Shown here: positions 15,341 through 23,195 of the stretch, piece by piece
Layout of the letters: the number at the start of each line of letters is the position of its first letter
How positions within the stretch are numbered: position 1 is the first letter of the stretch
The notes under the pieces: model-generated
Databases searched by the model: none
Seen by the model: only the letters and a program-made list of their open reading frames with translations
Told to the model about the DNA's origin: nothing
Source of the DNA: Streptomyces resistomycificus
GTDB lineage: Bacteria > Actinomycetota > Actinomycetes > Streptomycetales > Streptomycetaceae
Direction of reading: 5' to 3'
DNA length: 64,000 nucleotides
Assembly: GCF_001514265.1 (NCBI RefSeq)
Contig: NZ_KQ949009.1
Location: 16,135 to 80,134, forward strand
Translations under genes and position numbers: made by a program

Positions 15341-15496
15341 ATGCCACCTTCCCTACCTCGCGAAAACACGGCCGGCTCCTCCGGCGGTTTTGCTGTGGAG
15401 CGATCGGTACTTGAATGGCTGCGCACGGAACTCGAAGATCCCGAAGTCGTCGGCTTCGGTCCTTTCCCGCAGCCGGCGCCGAACCATGGGCGCTGA
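15341..15496 (+). CDS. 51-residue peptide heading the middle operon
   Basis: A 51-codon gene with a good ribosome binding site (GAAGGA, 7 bases before the ATG). The stop TGA ends one base before the ATG of the next gene, so the two are coupled. The peptide starts MPPSLPRENTAGSS, has an amphipathic acidic middle (VERSVLEWLRTELEDPEVV) and a short tail GFGPFPQPAPNHGR. The middle resembles the first helix of carrier proteins or a leader helix; there is no GGxS attachment site, so it is not a carrier. It could be a ribosomal peptide precursor (leader helix plus Phe/Pro-rich tail) or a small partner of the following flavoenzyme. I do not recognise a family. Confidence 0.6.
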   Translation: MPPSLPRENTAGSSGGFAVERSVLEWLRTELEDPEVVGFGPFPQPAPNHGR

Positions 15497-15497
15497 G

Positions 15498-17003
15498 ATG
15501 ACGCGCGTCGCCTCGCCGGCTCCCGGCGCGGTGGACGAAGAGGTGTGGGCCGCCTGCCTGCGGGCGGCCGGCCCCCACCGGTGCCGTGTGGTCACCCCGC
15601 GCCACCACGACGGGAGGGCCGGCAGCGGCGCATTCCGTGACCGAGGCGCCCATATCGTGCTCTCACCCACCTCCGTCGACGAGGTCCGCTCGCTGCTGCC
15701 CGGCCTGGCCGCCCACGAGGGCCGGCACGGCGCGATCCATGTGCAGCCCTGCAGCACCGGCCTCAACTGGGGCTTCGGCGCCGACCAGCCGGCCGACGAC
15801 GGCGGCGTCCTGATGCACCTGCGGGGCCTGAAAACCATCCGGCACCTGGACACGGACCACGGCATCGCGGTCGTCGAACCCGGCGTCAGCCAGGGGGCGC
15901 TGGCCGAAAGACTCCAGGGCAGCCCCTACCTGCTCAACGTCACCGCCTCCTCCGCCCACACCAGTGTCGTCGGCAACGCCCTGGACCGCGGCGTCGGCCT
16001 GCACCGCCAGCGCACCGAAGACGTCCTGGGCCTCGAAGTGGTCCTGGCCGACGGCACACTCCTGCACACCGGCCGCTGGCCCGGCCCGCGCACCGCGCCG
16101 GCCCCCTACGCCCACCAGGTCGGCCCCGGCCTGACGGACCTGTTCCTCCAGTCCGGCCTGGGAGTGGTCACCGCCGCCGCCCTGCGCCTGCTGCCGCGCC
16201 CCGAGACCTCCCGCGTGCTGCGCCTGGCCTTCGCCGCCGCCGACCTCGGCGAGGCGACCCGGTTCCTGGCCCGGGTGCACGCCGACCGGCTGTCATCCGC
16301 AGTGATCAAGGTGTACAGCGCGCAGGCGGCCGCCGCCTACGGCGGCACATCCGACACCGGCTACCTCGCCTACGTGCACCTCGCCGGCGCCCGGCCGATG
16401 GTCGAGTGCGCACGCGAGACGGTCACCGAACAGGCCGCCCGGGCAGGGGTGTTCGCACCACCCCGGGTCTTCGGGCCCGACGAGGAGGGCACGACCCTCG
16501 CGGAACACGCCACCCTGCGCGCCTACGCCGGTGACCCGAGCGCCAACGACGCCATGGTGCAGGACATCTTCCAGGTGCCCGTGGGACAGACCGAACTACG
16601 GGGCACGGCAGGCTGGCTGTTCTTCACCCCGGTCCTCCCGCTGGACGCCGCGGCCCTGCGCCAGGCGGCCGCACTGCTGGATGCGGCGGCCGCCGGCCTG
16701 GACGCCGGCATGGTCGTCGGCCACACCTTCAACCTGATGCCCGGCGGATGGGTCGACATGGTCGTGTCCCTGCGCTTCTCCCACGACGCCGACACCTCAC
16801 GACGGGCCCACACCCTCCTGGACACCCTGCACGAGCGCTTCGCGCACGCCGGGTTCCTGCCCTACCGCCTCGACATCGACCACGCGGACGCGGCCGCCAC
16901 GCTGCGCGACGAACCGGAGGTGGACCACCTGCTCGCCCGGCTCAAAGGCCTCCTTGACCCACACCACTTGATATCCCGGGGACGCTATGCAGCCCACCGA
17001 TGA
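15498..17003 (+). CDS. VAO/4-cresol dehydrogenase-type FAD-linked oxidoreductase
   Basis: A 501-residue flavoprotein of the vanillyl-alcohol oxidase fold. The FAD_binding_4 half (about 35-220) contains VQPCSTGLNWGFGADQP and SSAHTSVVGNALDRGVGLHRQR; the C-terminal half ends LLDPHHLISRGRYAAHR, like the PxxxISPGRY end of 4-cresol dehydrogenases. Relatives oxidise para-substituted phenols or alcohols, or close rings. The start at 15498 follows the stop of the 51-residue peptide by one base; an in-frame ATG at 15486 is the alternative. Its stop overlaps the next gene by 17 bp. Confidence 0.8.
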   Translation: MTRVASPAPGAVDEEVWAACLRAAGPHRCRVVTPRHHDGRAGSGAFRDRGAHIVLSPTSVDEVRSLLPGLAAHEGRHGAIHVQPCSTGLNWGFGADQPADDGGVLMHLRGLKTIRHLDTDHGIAVVEPGVSQGALAERLQGSPYLLNVTASSAHTSVVGNALDRGVGLHRQRTEDVLGLEVVLADGTLLHTGRWPGPRTAPAPYAHQVGPGLTDLFLQSGLGVVTAAALRLLPRPETSRVLRLAFAAADLGEATRFLARVHADRLSSAVIKVYSAQAAAAYGGTSDTGYLAYVHLAGARPMVECARETVTEQAARAGVFAPPRVFGPDEEGTTLAEHATLRAYAGDPSANDAMVQDIFQVPVGQTELRGTAGWLFFTPVLPLDAAALRQAAALLDAAAAGLDAGMVVGHTFNLMPGGWVDMVVSLRFSHDADTSRRAHTLLDTLHERFAHAGFLPYRLDIDHADAAATLRDEPEVDHLLARLKGLLDPHHLISRGRYAAHR

Positions 17004-17979
17004 CTTTCCCCGTCACCTCCTGGCCACCGCCGACCTGGCCACCACACACGTCGAGCAGCTGCTGGCGAAGGCCACGGCACTGCGCCACACGCCCGCGAAA
17101 GACACCCGAACCCTCCTGGACGGCGCGCTCGTCGCCACCCTGTTCTTCCAGCCCAGCACCCGCACCCGGCTCGGTTTCGAGGCGGCCGCGCTGCGCCTGG
17201 GCGCCCGCGTGACGGGCTTCGCCGACCCGAGCACCTCGCGTTCGGTCGACTACATCGGCGAGAGCCTGGAGGACACCGCCCGGGTCGTCTCCGAACTCAG
17301 CGACGCCCTCGTGCTGCGCCACTACGTCACCGGAGCCGCCCACCGGGCCGCCCACGCCGCCGTCTGCCCCGTCATCAACGGCGGTGACGGCTCCAACGAG
17401 CACCCCACGCAGGCGCTCAGCGACGTGTGGACGATGACCCGCCGCCTGGGCGGACTGAAAGGAGCCGTCGTCGCCCTGGTCGGCGACCCCGGCACCCGGG
17501 TACTGCGCTCGCTGGTGCACCTGCTCGCACGGCTGGAGGTGAAACGGCTGCTGTTCCTCGTTCCGCCCGCCGCACCCCTGATCATCGCGGGCGACGACGC
17601 CGTCACCCACACCTCCCTGCCGGCCGACCTCGCCGCCGTCCTGCACGAGTCGGCCACCGCCTACGAGTTCCGCTCCGACGTCGCCGAACTGCTCGCCGAG
17701 GCGGACGCCATCGAGATGATGCCGATCGACGTCCCCTCCCTGGAGAGCGACCCCGCCGACCTGAGCTCACACCTGTACGTGACCCCGGAGCGCTACCGGA
17801 TCACCGCCGCCAAGATCCGCGCGGCCGGCTCCAAGGCGCTGATCCTGCACCCGGGACCACGCAAGGACGAACTGCACCCGGACGTGGACACCACCGAGGG
17901 CGGCCTGTACTTCGAACAGGTCAAGGACTCCCTGTACCTGCGGATGGCCGTCCTCACCCAGGTGGTGGGGGAGCGGTGA
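16987..17979 (+). CDS. Aspartate/ornithine carbamoyltransferase-family protein with altered acceptor site
   Basis: A 330-residue protein. The carbamoyl-phosphate motif FQPSTRTRLGFE (about 53-64) and HPTQALSD (about 139-146) are intact and of aspartate-carbamoyltransferase type (ornithine enzymes have HPCQ). GDPGTRVLRSL replaces the usual GDLKYGRTVHSL. The residues that hold aspartate look lost: KGET of the 80s loop is IGES, and the TRVQ segment reads PIDV. HPGPRKDEL near the C-terminus is kept. It therefore probably carbamoylates something other than aspartate, or works on a modified amino acid. It overlaps both neighbours and is clearly part of the operon rather than pyrimidine metabolism. 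Feeding of ornithine from citrulline is a less likely alternative. Confidence 0.75.
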   Translation: MQPTDDFPRHLLATADLATTHVEQLLAKATALRHTPAKDTRTLLDGALVATLFFQPSTRTRLGFEAAALRLGARVTGFADPSTSRSVDYIGESLEDTARVVSELSDALVLRHYVTGAAHRAAHAAVCPVINGGDGSNEHPTQALSDVWTMTRRLGGLKGAVVALVGDPGTRVLRSLVHLLARLEVKRLLFLVPPAAPLIIAGDDAVTHTSLPADLAAVLHESATAYEFRSDVAELLAEADAIEMMPIDVPSLESDPADLSSHLYVTPERYRITAAKIRAAGSKALILHPGPRKDELHPDVDTTEGGLYFEQVKDSLYLRMAVLTQVVGER

Positions 17980-18008
17980 CGACGACATGGACGACATGGG
18001 GGACGGAC

Positions 18009-19253
18009 ATGAGCACACCCACGATGCCCCGCCCGGACGCCGACCCGCTCGGCCCGGCCGGAACCGGCACAGCCGGAACCGGCACGGCCGGGATCGGTAC
18101 GGACGGGCTGGGACTGCAGGAGATCCTCGGCCGGGTGCGTGCCCTGGCGCCGCGGATCACCGCCCGGTCCCAGGAGATCGAACAGGCCCGCCGCCTGCCG
18201 GGCGACCTGGTGGAGGCGCTGCGCCAGTGCGGCGTCTTCCGGGCGACGATGCCCGCCGAGTGGGGCGGACCCCAGCTCACCTCGATGGAGCAGATCGCGC
18301 TCATCGAGGAGGTCTCCGCCGCCGACGCCGCCGTCGGATGGTGCGTCATGATCGGTATGGACTCGGGCATCTACGCCGGACACCTCACGCCCCAGGCCGC
18401 CGCGGAGCTCTACCCCCGCCTCGACCTCGTCACCGCGGGCTGGGTCGCCCCGGCCGCGGTGGCCCACGAGACGGACGGCGGCTACCTCGTCGACGGGCAC
18501 TGGCGCTTCGGCAGCGGCTGCACCCACGCGGACGTCATCGCCGGCGGCTGCACCGTCCACCGCGACGGCCGACCCCTGCTGGACGACACGGGCCGGCCCG
18601 TCACCCGGATCGTGCTGGCCCCCGCCGCCTCCTACACGGTCGCCGACACCTGGCACACCACCGGCCTTGCCGGCACCGGCAGTTGTGACTACACCGCCCA
18701 GAACCTGTTCGTACCCGCCCGCCACACCCTGTCCTTGGACGCACCCCTTCGTGACGAGCCGATGTACCGGCGCTCGGACACCATCGTCCGGAAGATGCCG
18801 GGCGTGCCCCTCGGTCTGGCCCGCTCCGCCCTCGACTACGTCCATGGCATCGTCGAGGGGCGAAGCGAGGCAGCCGGCGTCTCGTGGCGCTCCTCCCGCC
18901 ATGTCCAGGCCGTGCTGGCCGAATGCGAAATGCAGCTCACCGCGGCCCGCTGCGCCGTCTACGCCACCGTCGAAACCGTGTGGGAGCGCCTGGCCGCCGA
19001 CACCCAGCCCACGAAGAAGGAACGCGCCGACGCCGCCCTGGCCCGCTACCACGCCTTCCGCAGCGCCCGCACCATCGCCACCGCGCTCTACGACCTCGTC
19101 GGCGGTGACGCCACGCACCGTTCGACCACACCCCTGGACCGGGCCCTGCGCGACAGCACCACCGCCTGCCAGCACGTCGTGGGACAGCGCCGCATCCTCG
19201 AATGGAGCGGCCAGCTCCTGATCGGTGACGAACCCGCAGCCGCGTTCGTCTGA
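18009..19253 (+). CDS. Acyl-CoA dehydrogenase-fold flavin monooxygenase (group D type)
   Basis: A 414-residue protein with the acyl-CoA dehydrogenase fold. WHTTGLAGTGSCDYTAQNLFVPARH (about 215-240) is typical of two-component hydroxylases such as HsaA and of nitrososynthase-like amine oxygenases (DnmZ/KijD3). The Glu base of true acyl-CoA dehydrogenases is not evident at the usual place. Reduced flavin from a separate reductase would be needed; none is visible in the window. The ATG at 18009 has GGGGGACGG upstream; a GTG at 17976 overlapping the previous stop is the alternative. The first 25 residues are a Gly/Thr-rich repeat (AGTGTAGTGTAG). N-hydroxylation or aromatic hydroxylation are both possible. 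Confidence 0.75.
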   Translation: MSTPTMPRPDADPLGPAGTGTAGTGTAGIGTDGLGLQEILGRVRALAPRITARSQEIEQARRLPGDLVEALRQCGVFRATMPAEWGGPQLTSMEQIALIEEVSAADAAVGWCVMIGMDSGIYAGHLTPQAAAELYPRLDLVTAGWVAPAAVAHETDGGYLVDGHWRFGSGCTHADVIAGGCTVHRDGRPLLDDTGRPVTRIVLAPAASYTVADTWHTTGLAGTGSCDYTAQNLFVPARHTLSLDAPLRDEPMYRRSDTIVRKMPGVPLGLARSALDYVHGIVEGRSEAAGVSWRSSRHVQAVLAECEMQLTAARCAVYATVETVWERLAADTQPTKKERADAALARYHAFRSARTIATALYDLVGGDATHRSTTPLDRALRDSTTACQHVVGQRRILEWSGQLLIGDEPAAAFV

Positions 19254-19295
19254 CCGCAGCCGACCACTTCCGCGCCTCACGAACGAAGGAAAGCC

Positions 19296-20348
19296 GTGTC
19301 TTTGGACCGCAGACTGGCATCGATCGTGCACGCCCTGAACCCGGGCGCGTCGCCCCTGGTCGAGCCCTTCCCCGAAACCCCCACCGCGTGGGCCCAGGCC
19401 TACGCCCTGAGCTGGCCCGAACACCCCCAGCACCCCGAGCGCTACGTGGTGCGGCTGATCGACGCCGACGCCTTCGAAGACCAGGCCGTGCGCACCGAGT
19501 TCGGGGCCGCCCGGCTGCTGGGCGACCAGGGCATCGCCCCCGCCGTCCACCACGCCGACGCCGAAACCGGCGTCCTGGTGATGGACCGCGTCGAAGGCCA
19601 TCCCGTCCGGCCCGCCACCCGCCGCCAGGCGTTGTCGGTGGCGGACCTGCTGGCCCGCCTGCACCGCCTGGACTGGCCCGACCCCACCAGGCTGTACGCC
19701 GACAAGCGCCGGGCCGCGGCCGACAGCGCGGCCCACCTCACCCAGCGCATTCCCCAACTCGCCCTCTTCGCCGAGGCCCTGGGCGAGTTCGACGCGCTGC
19801 GCGGGAAACTGCGCGACCTCGCCGTCCCGCAGACCCTGTGCCACAACGACCTCAACCCGGGCAACATACTCTTCGACGCCCGGCGCGCCTGGCTGATCGA
19901 CTTCGATCACGTCGGCCCCGGCGACCCCCTCTTCGACGTCGCCACGGCCATCGACGCACTCGGCCTCACCCCCGCGGACGCCGACGCCTTCCTGACGCGC
20001 TACCTCGGCCGGCCGGCCACCGAGCACGAGAGGGCCCGCCTGGAACTGCTGGGCTGCCTGGCCCTGCTGCGCTACGCCGTCAGCGGCCTGTCCCTCGTCC
20101 CCGAGGACCTGCACCCCCACCTCGCCGCCTGGAGCGGCGACGTCGGTGAGGCGTGGGTGTTCCAGCGGGCCCCCCAGGAGGCGCTGGGACGATCCGTCCT
20201 GCGCCTGAGCCTGGGCTTCGCCACCGCCGGCCTCGCCCGCCTGCGCAGCCGGCCGGCCACCCGCGCCCTGCGCACACTCCACCTGACCCCACCCCCCGCG
20301 CCGCAGCGCGAGAGCGCACTGGTGGGGGCCGGCCATGCACAGCGATGA
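19296..20348 (+). CDS. Aminoglycoside phosphotransferase/choline kinase-family kinase
   Basis: A 350-residue APH-fold protein. The catalytic loop CHNDLNPGNILF carries HxDxxxxN (about residues 183-190) and LIDFDHVGPGDPLFDVA supplies the metal-binding Asp. ERYVVRLIDADAF near residue 50 likely holds the ATP-binding strand, with the usual Lys not obvious. It should transfer phosphate from ATP to a hydroxyl of a small molecule. GTG start with GAAGGAAAG upstream. It overlaps the next gene by 14 bp. With two P-loop kinases and two pyruvate kinase-like genes nearby, a phosphorylated intermediate is likely; self-resistance by phosphorylation is the alternative. Confidence 0.8.
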   Translation: MSLDRRLASIVHALNPGASPLVEPFPETPTAWAQAYALSWPEHPQHPERYVVRLIDADAFEDQAVRTEFGAARLLGDQGIAPAVHHADAETGVLVMDRVEGHPVRPATRRQALSVADLLARLHRLDWPDPTRLYADKRRAAADSAAHLTQRIPQLALFAEALGEFDALRGKLRDLAVPQTLCHNDLNPGNILFDARRAWLIDFDHVGPGDPLFDVATAIDALGLTPADADAFLTRYLGRPATEHERARLELLGCLALLRYAVSGLSLVPEDLHPHLAAWSGDVGEAWVFQRAPQEALGRSVLRLSLGFATAGLARLRSRPATRALRTLHLTPPPAPQRESALVGAGHAQR

Positions 20349-21150
20349 CCCCAAACTGGCGGCCCAGCACATCGCCCCCCTGGTGCGGCCCTCGGACGTC
20401 CTGCTCGCGGTCGGCCCCGCCTACGACGGGCGCGACCCCTGCGCCCCGCCCCAACTGGTCCTGCTGGGCCCGGGCCGGCCGCCCCGGGGCGTCACCGCCA
20501 CCACCGGCGCCATGCGCTGGGGCACCTACAGCGTCGGCGGCAACGCCCCGATCCGGCTGGGCTTTTGGACCAGCGGGGAACTGTCCGCGATCGCCGGCCA
20601 GGTCGAACGCCTCGAGTTGGCCGCCCACCTGCCCGCCGTCCAGGCACAACCGCCCCACCTCGACATCCAGACCCGCAAACTGCTGCACGACCTGCGCAGG
20701 GGAGAGGTCCTGGCCGGCGCCTCGCAGGCCCAGATCTGGCACGAGCGACTGCGCCTGGACCAACTGCACCACTACCTCACGGCCATCCACCTGCAGCGCT
20801 TCGCCGCCCGCCGCCGTCACCTGCTGGGCCTGCTGGAGCACGGGGACACCGAGGACGCCGCCTGGATGCTCACCGCATGCGCCGGCGAACTGCTGGCCGC
20901 CCTCCTCGCCACCGTCGGGGAGACCAACCCCAGGCGCCACTGGCATCCGCGGCTGCTGCGCCTGAACCAGGAGACGATCGGCGCCCACCACACGGCACGC
21001 GTCCTCGCCCTGCTGCGCACCCCCTGCGCGGCGGGCGGCGCCGGCGCGATCCACGACGCCCTGCACGACGCGGACCTCCTGCACACCCACATCCTGCACC
21101 GCCGCACCGCGCCGGCCGGCCCGTCCGCCCGCTACGACACCGTCGCCTGA
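20335..21150 (+). CDS. Protein with nucleotidyltransferase-type helical domain
   Basis: A 271-residue protein without a clear family. The middle and C-terminal part (LEHGDTEDAAWMLTACAGELLAALLATVGETNPRRHWHPRLLRL) aligns by eye with the helical half of the nucleotidyltransferase-like protein at 5153 (MEAGDMESATLSARRAFG, MPKWRPNRLRI). The N-terminal part has no GS...DxD signature, so it is either a catalytically inactive paralogue or a much diverged one. No signal peptide or membrane segment. Its start lies inside the kinase gene (14-bp overlap), so it is co-translated. A substrate-binding or partner role for the nucleotidyltransferase is possible but unproven. Confidence 0.6.
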   Translation: MHSDDPKLAAQHIAPLVRPSDVLLAVGPAYDGRDPCAPPQLVLLGPGRPPRGVTATTGAMRWGTYSVGGNAPIRLGFWTSGELSAIAGQVERLELAAHLPAVQAQPPHLDIQTRKLLHDLRRGEVLAGASQAQIWHERLRLDQLHHYLTAIHLQRFAARRRHLLGLLEHGDTEDAAWMLTACAGELLAALLATVGETNPRRHWHPRLLRLNQETIGAHHTARVLALLRTPCAAGGAGAIHDALHDADLLHTHILHRRTAPAGPSARYDTVA

Positions 21151-21226
21151 CCCTGGGCCACCACCGCCCCCGGCCACGCGAGCGCCCCGCACACCCCCCC
21201 CGCGCACCCCACACCAAGGAGACGCC

Positions 21227-21505
21227 ATGCCCGCCATCGAGTTCATCGGCTACAGCCGCCAGGAGGCCGTCGAGCGGATGGAGCGATACATCCCGCTCTT
21301 CGCCCACCTCGACTGGGCCGACGACTTCATCTTCCAGATCGAGGCGGACAACAAGGTCATCGGCCTCAACCGCATCGAACAGCCGCTGGTCCGGGTGCGC
21401 TCGCGGTTTCCCGAACGCATCGAGATCACACGGGACATCCTGCGCGACCACGAGGACGTCGAGAGCTTCGTGATCGACTTCCGAGCCCGCCGCGTGCAGG
21501 ACTGA
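21227..21505 (+). CDS. Small protein with N-terminal Pro, possibly tautomerase-like
   Basis: A 92-residue protein beginning MPAIEFIGYSRQEAVERME. AAGGAGA lies upstream of the ATG. A proline after the removable Met followed by a beta-strand and a helix is the layout of tautomerase-superfamily proteins, where Pro1 is the catalytic base; the rest (ADDFIFQIEADNKVIG, RIEITRDILRDHEDVES) fits a small alpha/beta fold. I do not recognise the family with certainty. It lies 25 bp before the carbamoyltransferase gene and may serve the same step. Confidence 0.55.
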   Translation: MPAIEFIGYSRQEAVERMERYIPLFAHLDWADDFIFQIEADNKVIGLNRIEQPLVRVRSRFPERIEITRDILRDHEDVESFVIDFRARRVQD

Positions 21506-21530
21506 CCAGGAACCGCAAAGGAGACCACCG

Positions 21531-23174
21531 ATGCTGATCTGCGGCGTCAAGACGACGCACGACGGCGGCGTCGCCCTCATCGAGGACGGCCGTCTCGTCT
21601 TCTCCACGGAGATGGAGAAACTCGGCAACAACCAGCGCTACGCGAAGATCAAGGACTTCTCCACCGTCTTCGAACTGCTGGCCGAACACGGCTACCGGCC
21701 CGAGGACGTCGACCACTTCGTCCTGGACGGCTGGTACAAGACCCACAAGATCCAGTCGTGGCACGGCCAGGAGTTCGAGACGGTCCTGGCCCCCTACCGG
21801 CGCGGCCTGCTCGACGACGACCTGCTGCGCCCCTACCCCGGCGCCATCCAGGACCTGCCCTACCTGAGCTTCACCCACTACGCCGGCCACGTCGCCTCCG
21901 GCTACTGCGCCAGCCCCTTCGCCCGCGCAGGACAGGGCTCCTACGTCCTGAGCTGGGACGGCTGGATGTTCCCCTTCCTCTACTACGTGGACGGGCCCAG
22001 CCGGAAGGTCACCAGCTGCGGACCGCTCATGCCGGTGATCGGCGACTCCTACCTGCAACTCGGGCAGCTCTTCGCACCGTTCGACGAGCCCATCGAGTAC
22101 CCGCACATCCTGGGCCTGGCCGGCAAGATCATGGCCTACATCGCGCTGGGGGAGGTCCGTGAAGAGGCCGTCCGGCACATCGACCAGACCATCGACGCGG
22201 CCTTCGGCGAGGTGCTGGCCGGCCGGCCGGACGACGACCGGTTCTACCAGGTCGGCAACGGGATCGAGATCCTCAAGCGGATCAAGAAGAACGTGGCCCT
22301 GGACGGGGTGGAGCCCGCGGACATGCTCGCCTCGATCCACCACGCCCTGAGCGACAGGCTGGTCAAGGGGGTGCGGGACAAGGTCGCCACGGCCGGCTTC
22401 CCCGACCGCAACCTGGTGGTCGTCGGCGGCTGCGGACTCAACATCAAGTGGAACAGCGCCCTGCGCGACAGCCAGGTCTTCGACACCGTGTGGGTGCCGC
22501 CCTTCCCCAACGACTCCGGCAGCTCCATCGGGACCGCCTGCGCCGCCATGCTCACCCAGACCCCGCAGACGGCGCTGGAGTGGGACGTGTACTCCGGCCC
22601 GGCCCTGAAGGAGACCACCGTGCTGCCGGGCTGGCGCGAGGAGCCCTGCGACCTGCGGGAGCTGGCCCGGCTGCTGCACGACAACCAGGAACCCGTGGTC
22701 TTCCTCAACGGGCGGGCCGAGATCGGCCCCCGGGCGCTGGGCAACCGCAGCATCCTCGCCCCGGCCGGCCTCGGCAAGATGAAGGACCTCCTCAACGAGG
22801 TCAAGGACCGCGAGTTCTACCGGCCCGTCGCCCCGATCTGCCTGGAGGACTTCGCCCCCGACGTCTTCCTTCCGGGCACCCCCGACCCGTACATGCTCTT
22901 CGACCACGCGGTGCGCGACTCCTGGAAGGACCGCATCCCGGCGGTGTGCCACCTCGACAACACCGCCCGCCTCCAGACGGTCAACCGCGAGGAGAACGCG
23001 GACATCCACGAACTCCTGACGCACTATCACGAACTGAGCGGGATCCCGCTGCTGTGCAACACCAGCGCGAACCACAAGGGCTCCGGATTCTTCCCCGACG
23101 TCCGTTCCGCGATGGAATGGGGCCGCGTCCGCCTCATCTGGTCACACGGAACCCTCTTCACACGTGCTCACTGA
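21531..23174 (+). CDS. NodU/CmcH-family O-carbamoyltransferase
   Basis: A 547-residue carbamoyltransferase of the NodU/CmcH/TobZ type, which uses carbamoyl phosphate and ATP to make carbamoyl-AMP and transfers the carbamoyl group to a hydroxyl. The N-terminal Kae1-like part has THDGGVALIEDGRLVFSTEMEK and HYAGHVASGYCASPF (the paired metal-binding His), then VVVGGCGLNIKWNSAL. The C-terminal YrdC-related part has GRAEIGPRALGNRSILAP. GGAGACC precedes the ATG. It is the second carbamoyl-transfer enzyme in this operon, so at least one O- or N-carbamoyl group is expected in the product or an intermediate. Confidence 0.85.
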   Translation: MLICGVKTTHDGGVALIEDGRLVFSTEMEKLGNNQRYAKIKDFSTVFELLAEHGYRPEDVDHFVLDGWYKTHKIQSWHGQEFETVLAPYRRGLLDDDLLRPYPGAIQDLPYLSFTHYAGHVASGYCASPFARAGQGSYVLSWDGWMFPFLYYVDGPSRKVTSCGPLMPVIGDSYLQLGQLFAPFDEPIEYPHILGLAGKIMAYIALGEVREEAVRHIDQTIDAAFGEVLAGRPDDDRFYQVGNGIEILKRIKKNVALDGVEPADMLASIHHALSDRLVKGVRDKVATAGFPDRNLVVVGGCGLNIKWNSALRDSQVFDTVWVPPFPNDSGSSIGTACAAMLTQTPQTALEWDVYSGPALKETTVLPGWREEPCDLRELARLLHDNQEPVVFLNGRAEIGPRALGNRSILAPAGLGKMKDLLNEVKDREFYRPVAPICLEDFAPDVFLPGTPDPYMLFDHAVRDSWKDRIPAVCHLDNTARLQTVNREENADIHELLTHYHELSGIPLLCNTSANHKGSGFFPDVRSAMEWGRVRLIWSHGTLFTRAH

Positions 23175-23195
23175 CGGCCCGGCAAGGACCACCAC

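Noticed and set aside
12802..15414. Very long plus-strand open frame
   Set aside because: It is antisense to the FAD monooxygenase, whose protein motifs are clear; the plus-strand translation is Arg/His/Pro-rich with no family features.
14880..15485. Upstream extension of the VAO-type oxidase
   Set aside because: The fold begins only after 15498, the extension is low-complexity, and it overlaps the 51-residue peptide gene that has a proper ribosome binding site.
16987..17979. Ornithine carbamoyltransferase for arginine metabolism
   Set aside because: The motif HPTQ is of aspartate-enzyme type rather than HPCQ, and the acceptor residues fit neither substrate; kept as a family-level call only.
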